The translations under genes and the position numbers were made by a program. Below are positions 1 through 5,440 of a DNA stretch of 5,505 nucleotides, piece after piece. Source of the stretch: an uncultured delta proteobacterium. Lineage in GTDB: Bacteria > RBG-13-61-14 > DRUE01. Numbering within the stretch: position 1 is the first letter of the stretch; the number at the start of each line of letters is the position of its first letter. The notes under the pieces are model-generated. The model saw only the letters and a list, made by a program, of their open reading frames with translations. It was not told where the DNA came from and searched no databases. Location of the stretch: positions 1-5,505 of the forward strand of contig CAIUDS010000733.1 in assembly GCA_903897985.1 (NCBI GenBank). Direction: 5' to 3'.

Positions 1-110
1 AGAAGTCCCTTCACTGCGATTCCCTCTTCGTCCAGTTCCAGAACGCCCGCCTGCCGTGCCATTTCGAGAATCGTAGCGCGGTTCACCTCGGGATAATCCG
101 GAGCCGAGGA
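1..110 (-). pseudogene. C-terminal continuation of the radical SAM frame beyond an in-frame amber codon (partial at window edge)
   Basis: Directly after the TAG at 111-113, the same reading frame stays open to the left edge and reads SSAPDYPEVNRATILEMA and onward to a DEEGIAVKGL-like stretch. This is what PflX-like (COG1313) radical SAM proteins carry after the LPDMKYSDP segment, where the family typically has a KYSGAPDYPEVN-type sequence. The amber codon therefore sits where a tyrosine is expected, one base change from TAC or TAT. No start codon with a ribosome binding site is visible for independent translation. I read this stretch as the severed 3' part of the gene at 111-707. The true end of the gene is outside the window. 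Confidence 0.75.
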
Positions 111-707
111 CTAGGTCTTCGAGTGTCCCGGATCAGAGTATTTCATATCCGGGAGATAGATGTCAATGATCCCGTCCAGGAGCCGTAGCTCCTCTCGGGA
201 CTCATAACCGCCGCAGTTATATAACAGCGGAATCTTCAAGCCCTGCTCGCGCGCAATCGCCACCGCTTCGATGATCCAGGGGACCATGTGCGTGGGCGTG
301 ACGAAGTTGATGTTGTGCGCGCCGTCTTTCTGCAGATCGAGCATCATTTGGGCCAAGTGTTGAGGCTCTGCCTCGTTGCCGTGCCCGAGCTGGCTGATCG
401 GATAGTTCTGGCAGAACACGCAGCGCAGGTTGCAATGCGCGAAGAAGATGGTCCCGCTCCCGCGCCAGCCCGAAAGTACCGGCTCCTCGCCATGGTGCAG
501 GTTGGAACTGCTCACCTCCGGGACCTCGCCCGCGCCGCAAACTCCCTTTTCCCCGGCCGGCCGGTCCACCCCGCACTTGCGCGGACAGAGCCGGCAGGGC
601 GCGAGCAGCTTGAACGCCGCCCGGATCCGCTTTTCCAATTCGGCCGGGCTCAGCTTCAAATAACACGCCGCGAATTCCCGCTCGCTGAGATTTTGAGCCA
701 TATTCAT
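111..707 (-). CDS. PflX-like radical SAM protein, cut short by an in-frame TAG
   Basis: The 198-residue product is the N-terminal two-thirds of a radical SAM protein related to pyruvate formate-lyase activating enzymes (COG1313/PflX group). An N-terminal cysteine cluster is visible (C38, C41, C45, C57), followed by SNLHHGEEP and GSGTIFF, then the radical SAM CxxxCxxC motif (C92, C96, C99 in CNLRCVFCQNYPIS) that should bind a 4Fe-4S cluster and S-adenosylmethionine. Later conserved stretches are NFVTPTH (about 134-140) and IDIYLPDMKY (about 181-190). The family normally continues for roughly another hundred residues, and that homology resumes in frame after the stop. The target of this family is generally unknown and no glycyl radical enzyme is present here. 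The start at 707 shares ATGA with the stop of the upstream gene and has GGAAGAG eight bases before it; an ATG two codons later is less well placed. It is probably a recent pseudogene, or intact if the TAG is a sequence error. Confidence 0.85.
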   Translation of the reverse strand: MNMAQNLSEREFAACYLKLSPAELEKRIRAAFKLLAPCRLCPRKCGVDRPAGEKGVCGAGEVPEVSSSNLHHGEEPVLSGWRGSGTIFFAHCNLRCVFCQNYPISQLGHGNEAEPQHLAQMMLDLQKDGAHNINFVTPTHMVPWIIEAVAIAREQGLKIPLLYNCGGYESREELRLLDGIIDIYLPDMKYSDPGHSKT

Positions 708-1324
708 TTATACATCTCTTCCAGCTTCATCCTCGGGTAGCGCGAGCCTTTGATGGAAATAATTTTCAACTCCTCGACAAAATTTCCGCGGTCCAGTTTG
801 CCCTTTTTCACCAGCTTGGCGCGGCGCTCCAAATATTTGGCCAGGTTCCGGGGCAGGTATAGAAAGGCCTCGGTGAAAAAAAACTGTCCGGCCACCTCGA
901 TCATTCTCCCCAAAAAGAAATCCCCGGCCTGGAGCGCGGGCGGGACTCCATAGACTTCCTTGAACTTCCGGCCGGAAACCAATTCGCGCGCGACCGCGGC
1001 GGGTGGCCTGATCTTTTTGAGTTGGAAGCTGCTGTAGTTCTGGGAGGCGAAACTTTTCAGGGTTTCGCGCGCGATCGCATCCAGGCCGGCGCTTTCTTCT
1101 TTCAGGAATTTTTCCCAGAGCTTGATCCCGCCGGGCAGCGGCCAGTCGAAAACGAACCACTCGATGAAGTTGGCCAGCTCGGACTCGACGGTTTCCGCGC
1201 TCTCGCCGGGGATTCCGACCGGGTGAAAAAATTTTTGTTTGCAAAATTCGAGTTCGGCCTTGAAGTTCTCGCGGCCGGCGTATTCGAGGACTTGGCGCAA
1301 AACCTGGCTTAACACGGTGGTCAT
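704..1324 (-). CDS. Conserved protein of unknown function in the pyrimidine operon
   Basis: This 206-residue protein is not one I can assign a function. It is predicted soluble: no signal peptide, membrane segment or metal-binding cysteine pattern is visible. A distinctive aromatic stretch, NFIEWFVFDWPLPGG (52-66), precedes LWEKFLKEE, then YSSFQLKKI (97-105), a charged GRKFKEVYG segment (118-126), GDFFLGRMIEVAGQFFFTEAF (from 134), and a lysine-rich C-terminus. From memory, the order of a WF-FD motif, a beta-rich middle and a GD-LLGR motif resembles a domain seen in some bacterial proteins that also carry a SEC-C zinc motif. No SEC-C motif is present here and I hold this resemblance loosely. 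The ATG shares ATGA with the carA stop and has GGAAG just upstream, so it should be translationally coupled to carA. It overlaps the radical SAM gene in the same way, suggesting the two are a pair riding on the operon. Confidence 0.8.
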   Translation of the reverse strand: MTTVLSQVLRQVLEYAGRENFKAELEFCKQKFFHPVGIPGESAETVESELANFIEWFVFDWPLPGGIKLWEKFLKEESAGLDAIARETLKSFASQNYSSFQLKKIRPPAAVARELVSGRKFKEVYGVPPALQAGDFFLGRMIEVAGQFFFTEAFLYLPRNLAKYLERRAKLVKKGKLDRGNFVEELKIISIKGSRYPRMKLEEMYK

Positions 1325-2469
1325 TTTTCTTCCATCAACTCCACGAAGTGGTCATAGAGGTAGTCGGAATCGTGCGGCCCGGGCGAGGCCTCCGGGTGAT
1401 ACTGGACGCTGAAGATCGGGAGTGTGCGGTGCTCCATGCCCTCGCAGGTCTGATCGTTCAAGTTGACATGGGTCAGGCTGAAGGGGAAGTCCGGGCTTTG
1501 GAAAAAGCGCGGCTCGACCGCGAAGCAATGGTTCTGGCTGGTGATCTCGACCTTGCGGTTCGAGAGGTCCATCACCGGATGGTTGGCGCCGTGGTGTCCG
1601 AACTTGAGCTTCTCGATATCGGCCCCAAAGGCCATGCCCAGGATCTGGTGGCCGAGGCAGATGCCAAAAATGGGGAGGTCGGGCCTTTGCTCGGAAATCT
1701 TGCGAATGGCCTGAGCCGCGTAGTCGCATCCGGCCGGGTCGCCGGGCCCGTTAGAGAGGAACACCCCATCGGGATTTTCCTTGAGGATTTGCTCGGCCGT
1801 GGTCTGAGCCGGGACCACCCGGACGAAGATTCTCCGGTCCGAGAGCTTGCGCAGGATATTGGTCTTGATCCCGAAATCCATCGCTACGACCTTGAATCTC
1901 GGCTCGGGCAAATCTTTTTTATATCCGGTTCCGAGTTCCCAGGTCCCCTCGTAAAAGTCATAAGGCGCCGGGCAGGTGACCTCAACGGCCAGGTCAATCC
2001 CGAGCAGGCCGCGGTCGGCCTTGAGCTTTTTGAGGAGGCTCTTGGGGTCGCCATCTTCAGTGGAAATGATTCCGGGCATGGACCCCTGGTTGCGGATATG
2101 CCGGGTGAGGAACCGGGTATCAAGGTCCTCGATGCCGACCACCTTCTGGGATTTCAGGTATTGGCCGAGGGACATCTTGGAGCGGAAGTTGGAAGGCGAA
2201 TCCATATACTCGCGCGCGACAAAGCCTTCCACCCAAACCCTTTTGCTTTCCAGGTCCTCCAGGTTGATCCCGGTGTTTCCGATCTGGGTGTAGGTCATGG
2301 TCACGATCTGGCCGTGATAGGACGGGTCGGTCAGGATTTCCTGATAACCGGTCATGCCGGTATGGAACACGACCTCGCCGATGGTCTCGCCTTGGGCGCC
2401 GAAGTTATATCCGGGCAGCACGGTGCCGTCGTTGAGCACGAGCACCGCCTTTTTCTTTTTTGGGGGCAT
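1321..2469 (-). CDS. carA: Carbamoyl phosphate synthetase small (glutaminase) subunit
   Basis: CarA hydrolyses glutamine and passes ammonia to the large subunit CarB for carbamoyl phosphate synthesis, the first step of pyrimidine and arginine synthesis. The 382 residues match the usual family length. The N-terminal CarA domain is evident (VLNDGTVLPGYNFGA, then GEVVFHTGMTGYQEILTDPSY at about 31-51). The class I glutamine amidotransferase domain starts near 192, with SNGPGDP (239-245), the nucleophile Cys271 in FGICLGHQ, and His358 and Glu360 in QYHPEASPGPHD completing the triad. The ATG lies three bases after the pyrC stop, with GGAG six bases upstream inside the last pyrC codons. The N-terminus is lysine rich (MPPKKKK). 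carB does not follow; the next gene is unrelated, so the large subunit must be encoded elsewhere. Identification is secure. Confidence 0.98.
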   Translation of the reverse strand: MPPKKKKAVLVLNDGTVLPGYNFGAQGETIGEVVFHTGMTGYQEILTDPSYHGQIVTMTYTQIGNTGINLEDLESKRVWVEGFVAREYMDSPSNFRSKMSLGQYLKSQKVVGIEDLDTRFLTRHIRNQGSMPGIISTEDGDPKSLLKKLKADRGLLGIDLAVEVTCPAPYDFYEGTWELGTGYKKDLPEPRFKVVAMDFGIKTNILRKLSDRRIFVRVVPAQTTAEQILKENPDGVFLSNGPGDPAGCDYAAQAIRKISEQRPDLPIFGICLGHQILGMAFGADIEKLKFGHHGANHPVMDLSNRKVEITSQNHCFAVEPRFFQSPDFPFSLTHVNLNDQTCEGMEHRTLPIFSVQYHPEASPGPHDSDYLYDHFVELMEEK

Positions 2470-2472
2470 CGC

Positions 2473-3753
2473 CTACTCCAGGATAATTTGTTTGCCCTGG
2501 ATAAAAACCATGACCGCCTTGCCGATCAGGGCCCAGCCGTCAAAGGGCGTGTTGCGGCCGAGGGATTTGAAATTTTTGGCCGAGACTTTCCATTTTTTGT
2601 CCAGGTCCATCACCGTGAGGTCCGCGGGCGAGCCGGGCTTGAGGGTTCCGCCTTCGATGCCGAGGATCCGAGCCGGGTTCATGCTCATCAGTTCGACCAG
2701 GCGCGAGAGGGTGATCTTCTTATCGCGCACCAGCTTGAGGCTCAAGGACAGGCTGGTCTCGAGGCCCGAGATACCGGAGGCCGCGGCCGGGAATTCGACT
2801 TCCTTGGCGGCCAGGTTATGCGGCGCATGATCGGACGCAATCGCGTCTATGGTCCCGTCCTTGAGCGCCGCGATCAACATTTCGCGGTCCGCTTCGCCGC
2901 GGAGCGGCGGGTTAACCCGGGTATGAGGATGATACCCGCTTTGCTTGACCTCCAACTCCGTGAGTGTGAAATAATGCGGACAGGTCTCGCAGGTGGCGTT
3001 CACGCCGCTTTCCTTGGCCCGGCGCATGAGCGCGATCGAGCCTTGGGTGGAAAGATGGGCGAGATGAACTTGGGACCGGGTATATCCGGCAAGGATGAGG
3101 TCGCGGCCGACCATGACTTCCTCGCTCGCCGTGGGCGCTCCCGGCAGGCCCAGTTCGGTCGAGACCGCGCTTTCGTTCATCACGCCGCCAGCGGTGAGGT
3201 TCAGGTCTTCGCAATGGGAAATGATGGGACGGTCGAGGCCCTTGGCGTATTCGAGGGCGCGCCGCATCAGGTCCGCGTTCATGACCGGCTTGCCGTCGTC
3301 GGAAAATCCCCGGCAGCCGCTTTCGGCGAGCGAGGCCATTTCCGCGAGTTCCTCGCCCTTGGACCCTTTGCTGATGGCGCCGATGGGATGAACATGGACC
3401 AGACCGGCTTCGCTCGCGCGCTTGAGCATGTATTCGGTCACGCTGGGGCTGTCGTTGACCGGGTCGGTGTTGGGCATGCAGGCGATGGCGGTGAAACCGC
3501 CGGCCACGGCCGCGGCCGCGCCGGTGGCAATGGTTTCCTTGTACTCGAAGCCGGGCTCGCGCAAATGGGTGTGAATATCAATGAACCCGGGCGCGATGAC
3601 CAGGCCGGAAAGGTCAATGGTTTTGGCGCCGGCAACTTTTTCCCGGGGCTTGAGCACGGCCGCGACCCGGCCCGCGTCCAGCAGCAGGTCCTTCGGCTCG
3701 TCCAGCCCCTGCCCCGGGTCAACCAGTCGCGCGCCTCTAAGCACTAACTTCAT
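2473..3753 (-). CDS. pyrC: Dihydroorotase, type I
   Basis: PyrC reversibly cyclises N-carbamoyl-L-aspartate to dihydroorotate, the third step of UMP synthesis, in the cytoplasm. The 426 residues and motifs place it in the long bacterial type I class of the amidohydrolase superfamily, unlike the shorter E. coli type. Metal and catalytic positions are visible: His61 and His63 in DIHTHLREPG, Asp152/Asp153 in GFSDDGKPV, His180 in ISHCED, His233 in VHLAHLST, and Asp308 in SDHAPH. An N-terminal strand region (1-52) and a C-terminal strand region (from about 370, GSPADLTVMD) give the usual composite beta-sandwich. The ATG lies inside the end of pyrB, with GGAGG five bases upstream, so it should be translationally coupled. 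Type I enzymes from other bacteria, for example Aquifex, form complexes with aspartate transcarbamoylase, and the adjacent pyrB fits that. The stop is TAG. Confidence 0.98.
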   Translation of the reverse strand: MKLVLRGARLVDPGQGLDEPKDLLLDAGRVAAVLKPREKVAGAKTIDLSGLVIAPGFIDIHTHLREPGFEYKETIATGAAAAVAGGFTAIACMPNTDPVNDSPSVTEYMLKRASEAGLVHVHPIGAISKGSKGEELAEMASLAESGCRGFSDDGKPVMNADLMRRALEYAKGLDRPIISHCEDLNLTAGGVMNESAVSTELGLPGAPTASEEVMVGRDLILAGYTRSQVHLAHLSTQGSIALMRRAKESGVNATCETCPHYFTLTELEVKQSGYHPHTRVNPPLRGEADREMLIAALKDGTIDAIASDHAPHNLAAKEVEFPAAASGISGLETSLSLSLKLVRDKKITLSRLVELMSMNPARILGIEGGTLKPGSPADLTVMDLDKKWKVSAKNFKSLGRNTPFDGWALIGKAVMVFIQGKQIILE

Positions 3754-4672
3754 CGGCTCCTCCGCAGAAAAGATAAAGCAAGGCCATTCTCACGGCCACG
3801 CCGTTTTCAACCTGGTCCAGGATCACCGAGTAACTCGAATCGGCGACCTCGGGCGAAAGCTCGACCCCGCGGTTGACCGGGCCGGGATGCATGATCAGGA
3901 CATCCTTCTTCGCCTGCTCGAGCCGCTTCAGGTTCAGGCCGTAGAAGCGGGAATACTCGCGGGTGGAGGGCAGGAAATTGCCGGCGCCGCGTTCGAGCTG
4001 GATCCGGAGCATCATGATCACATCCGCTTCCGGGATCACCGGGTCGAGATGATAGCTGACCTTGCAGCCGAGTTGCTCGATCCCGGACGGGATCATGGTG
4101 GGCGGGCCGACCACGGTCACCTCGGCGCCCAGTTTGGAGAACCCGTAGATGTCGGAGCGGGCCACGCGGCTGTGGTAAATATCGCCCACGATCGCGAGCT
4201 TGAGCCCGGCGATTTTTTTCTTGTGTTCCCGGACGGTGAACAGGTCCAGCAGTCCCTGGGTGGGGTGCTCGTGGAACCCGTCGCCGGCGTTGAGCACCGG
4301 GGTGGCCACGGTCCGGCTGAGCAACTCGGGAACGCCCGCGGCCTGGCTGCGGACGATGAGCAGGTCGGGCTTCATGGCCTCGAGGTTCTTGGCGGTGTCC
4401 GTGAGGGTCTCGCCCTTGGTGAGCGAGGACGAGGACGCGGAGAAATTGATCACATCCGCGCTCAGCCGCTTGCCCGCGATCTCGAAGCTGGTGCGGGTTC
4501 TGGTGCTGGGCTCGATGAAGAGGTTGATGATGGTCTTGCCCCGCAGGGTGGGGACTTTCTTGATCGGCCGGTAGCTGATCTCCTTGAAGCTCTCGGACTG
4601 CTCGAGCATGAACTCGATTTCCGAGCGGGAGAGTCCGCTCAACCCAATCAGGCTCTTCACACTTAGTTTCAT
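3737..4672 (-). CDS. pyrB: Aspartate carbamoyltransferase catalytic subunit
   Basis: PyrB transfers the carbamoyl group from carbamoyl phosphate to aspartate, the committed step of pyrimidine synthesis. The 311 residues are typical for a catalytic chain. The carbamoyl phosphate loop FIEPSTRTRTSFE spans about 52-64. The mobile-loop lysine Lys86 is in SLTKGET, and DGFHEHPTQGLLD (131-143) carries the conserved HPTQ. The aspartate-binding domain includes VGDIYHSRVARS (162-173), and the C-terminal MHPGPVNRGVE spans 261-271. No pyrI regulatory subunit gene is present, so control probably rests on PyrR and on complex formation with PyrC, as in other organisms with a type I dihydroorotase. The ATG shares ATGA with the pyrR stop, with AAGG-type Shine-Dalgarno bases close upstream. 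The 3' end overlaps pyrC by 17 bases and the stop is TAG. Identification is secure. Confidence 0.98.
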   Translation of the reverse strand: MKLSVKSLIGLSGLSRSEIEFMLEQSESFKEISYRPIKKVPTLRGKTIINLFIEPSTRTRTSFEIAGKRLSADVINFSASSSSLTKGETLTDTAKNLEAMKPDLLIVRSQAAGVPELLSRTVATPVLNAGDGFHEHPTQGLLDLFTVREHKKKIAGLKLAIVGDIYHSRVARSDIYGFSKLGAEVTVVGPPTMIPSGIEQLGCKVSYHLDPVIPEADVIMMLRIQLERGAGNFLPSTREYSRFYGLNLKRLEQAKKDVLIMHPGPVNRGVELSPEVADSSYSVILDQVENGVAVRMALLYLFCGGADEVSA

Positions 4673-5223
4673 TCCTTGCCCTTCTCCTCGGATTCGATCA
4701 GTTCCACCTTGTCTTCCTTGCCCTTGGGGTCAACCACGGCCGAGACCACATCGGTCCGCGAGGTGGGGAGGTTCCGCCCCACATAATCGGGCCGGATCGG
4801 GAACTCGCGGTGGCCGCGGTCAACCAGGACCGCGAGCTGGATGCTCTGAGGACGGCCCAGGTCTATCGCCGCGTCCATCGCCGCCCGGATGGTCCGGCCG
4901 GTGAACAAAACATCGTCAACCAAAACCACATTCCGCTTGTCCACCGGGAAGGCGATCGAGGTTTTGTGAACCTCCGGCTGATGGCTCATGTGATATAGGT
5001 CGTCGCGGTACATGGTCACATCCATGAACCCGCAGGGCACCGCTTTACCTTCGATGTCCCGCAAAAGCTTCGCCAGCCGGGTCGCAATCTGCTCGCCCCC
5101 GGTGCGGATGCCGATCAGGACCAGACCCTCGACGCCTTTGTTGCGCTCTAAAATTTCATGCGCGATCCGCACCAACGCCCGCCTGATCGCCTCCGCATCC
5201 ATGATCTTTTTCTTCTTGCCCAT
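4669..5223 (-). CDS. pyrR: Bifunctional pyr operon regulator / uracil phosphoribosyltransferase PyrR
   Basis: PyrR binds the pyr leader RNA when UMP or UTP is high and favours transcription termination; the family also has uracil phosphoribosyltransferase activity, making UMP from uracil and PRPP. The 184 residues agree with the usual length of about 180. Family signatures are AIRRALVRIAHEILERN (12-28), GIRTGGE (38-44), the PRPP-binding motif VVLVDDVLFTGRT (99-111), and a C-terminal hallmark from RGHREFPIRPDYVG to NLPTSR (136-156). I chose the ATG at 5223 because GGAGG lies just before it and the product then begins like Bacillus PyrR. An upstream in-frame ATG at 5274 would add 17 residues encoded through the terminator hairpin and is rejected. 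The matching RNA target lies directly upstream, which supports an autoregulated operon. Confidence 0.97.
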   Translation of the reverse strand: MGKKKKIMDAEAIRRALVRIAHEILERNKGVEGLVLIGIRTGGEQIATRLAKLLRDIEGKAVPCGFMDVTMYRDDLYHMSHQPEVHKTSIAFPVDKRNVVLVDDVLFTGRTIRAAMDAAIDLGRPQSIQLAVLVDRGHREFPIRPDYVGRNLPTSRTDVVSAVVDPKGKEDKVELIESEEKGKE

Positions 5224-5227
5224 TTTA

Positions 5228-5232
5228 CCTCC
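5228..5232 (-). promoter_or_regulatory. pyrR ribosome binding site (GGAGG) deciding the start
   Basis: On the minus strand GGAGG is followed by TAAA and then ATG at 5223. It sits only four bases after the terminator U-tract, so only transcripts that escape termination carry it. The four-base gap is slightly short, but the match to the anti-Shine-Dalgarno is full. This places the pyrR start downstream of the terminator. Confidence 0.8.
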
Positions 5233-5236
5233 GGCC

Positions 5237-5266
5237 AAAAAAAAACCTTCTCCCCGCGAGAAGGTT
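5237..5266 (-). terminator. Intrinsic attenuator terminator in the pyr leader
   Basis: The minus-strand RNA folds AACCUUCUC against GAGAAGGUU, a perfect nine-pair stem with loop GCGGG. The last two Us of the stem run into a tract of nine Us in total (5237-5245). It stands between the promoter and pyrR, so it must be conditional for the operon to be expressed. Its 5' arm and loop are also complementary to the PyrR-binding region upstream, which marks it as the terminator of an attenuation switch. Confidence 0.93.
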
Positions 5267-5319
5267 CTAAGCATTATTCCTATGTCTCATGTTCTCTCTC
5301 CTTTTCCGACCTCTCCGGG
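5253..5319 (-). promoter_or_regulatory. Predicted antiterminator pairing, competing with both leader hairpins
   Basis: RNA bases 5319-5309 (CCCGGAGAGGU) can pair with 5265-5253 (ACCUUCUCGCGGG): CCCG with CGGG, GAGA with UCUC and GGU with ACC, eleven pairs broken by two single-base bulges. The first strand includes the hexaloop and 3' upper arm of the PyrR hairpin; the second is the 5' arm and loop of the terminator. The fold therefore excludes both. It should form when PyrR is not bound and allow read-through. The pairing is visible in the sequence; its role follows the Bacillus pyr model by inference. Confidence 0.7.
5267..5290 (-). CDS. Possible seven-residue leader peptide (MRHRNNA)
   Basis: ATG at 5290 opens a frame of seven codons ending in TAG at 5269-5267. 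AGGAG (5298-5302) lies seven bases upstream of the ATG, which is ideal spacing. The stop codon abuts the first base of the terminator stem, so a ribosome at the stop would cover the stem's 5' arm and block its formation. AGG of the Shine-Dalgarno is also the 3' end of the PyrR hairpin's lower stem, so PyrR binding should hide it. A frame this short can arise by chance, so translation is uncertain. The placement resembles the leader peptides of enterobacterial pyr attenuators in arrangement, not in sequence. Confidence 0.4.
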   Translation of the reverse strand: MRHRNNA

Positions 5320-5332
5320 ACGGTTTAAAAGG
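5300..5332 (-). promoter_or_regulatory. PyrR-binding RNA hairpin (anti-antiterminator)
   Basis: The RNA forms a lower stem CCUUUU/AAAAGG (5332-5327 with 5305-5300), a purine bulge AAA on the 5' side (5326-5324), an upper stem CCGUCC/GGUCGG with one U-U mismatch (5323-5318 with 5311-5306), and the hexaloop CGGAGA (5317-5312). The hexaloop fits the CNGNGA pattern known for PyrR sites, followed by the conserved GG; the 5' purine bulge is another family hallmark. Compared with the Bacillus site, the upper stem has one extra pair position. The hairpin lies within a few bases of the predicted transcript start. Binding of PyrR with UMP should stabilise it, dissolve the antiterminator and permit termination. 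Confidence 0.88.
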
Positions 5333-5341
5333 CCGACCGAG

Positions 5342-5370
5342 AAACTAGCACCTTTTTCAAAGCTTGTCAA
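5342..5370 (-). promoter_or_regulatory. Sigma70-type promoter of the pyr operon
   Basis: A perfect -35 TTGACA (5370-5365) is followed after exactly 17 bases by TAGTTT (5347-5342). The -10 is weak (three of six consensus bases) but is preceded by TGC, an extended -10 feature. Transcription would begin near 5335, placing the PyrR hairpin at the RNA 5' end. No other convincing promoter is seen upstream of pyrR. Confidence 0.8.
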
Positions 5371-5388
5371 GCAAATTCGGAATTTTGC
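5371..5388. repeat. Imperfect inverted repeat abutting the -35 element
   Basis: GCAAATT-CGG-AATTTTGC is palindromic apart from one extra base in one arm, and directly adjoins the -35 box on its upstream side. It could be an operator, an AT-rich promoter-enhancing element, or chance. No regulator gene is present to link it to. Confidence 0.3.
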
Positions 5389-5440
5389 CCCCAGGTTTTC
5401 GCGGATCTAGCAGGGTGTTGAAAATCTCGGAGGTCCAGAG
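5389..5440. other. Intergenic stretch without a recognisable gene
   Basis: Between the promoter and the palindromic repeats I see no frame with a ribosome binding site and no RNA gene. A GGGTGTTGAAAA stretch (about 5413-5424) recalls sequence often seen next to insertion sequence ends, but no terminal repeat or transposase accompanies it. Confidence 0.4.

Noticed and set aside
111..113. Genome-wide reassignment of TAG to a sense codon
   Set aside because: pyrB and pyrC both terminate at TAG at the expected family lengths, so TAG works as a stop in this genome.
2440..2469. A AAA AAG slippery heptamer in the first codons of carA, as in programmed -1 frameshifting
   Set aside because: It follows simply from consecutive lysine codons. 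CarA is full length in frame zero, and I noted no stimulatory structure.
1348..3747. A very long open frame on the plus strand, opposite carA and pyrC
   Set aside because: It is the antisense shadow of two confidently identified genes that share a frame, in GC-rich DNA. It has no recognisable domains and its composition is that of a mirrored frame.
3581..4666. Long plus-strand open frame opposite pyrB
   Set aside because: Antisense shadow of pyrB with low-complexity, family-less sequence.
5224..5274. PyrR start at the upstream in-frame ATG (5274)
   Set aside because: It would encode 17 extra residues through the terminator hairpin and U-tract and lacks a well-spaced ribosome binding site. 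The ATG at 5223 has GGAGG and gives the family's normal N-terminus.
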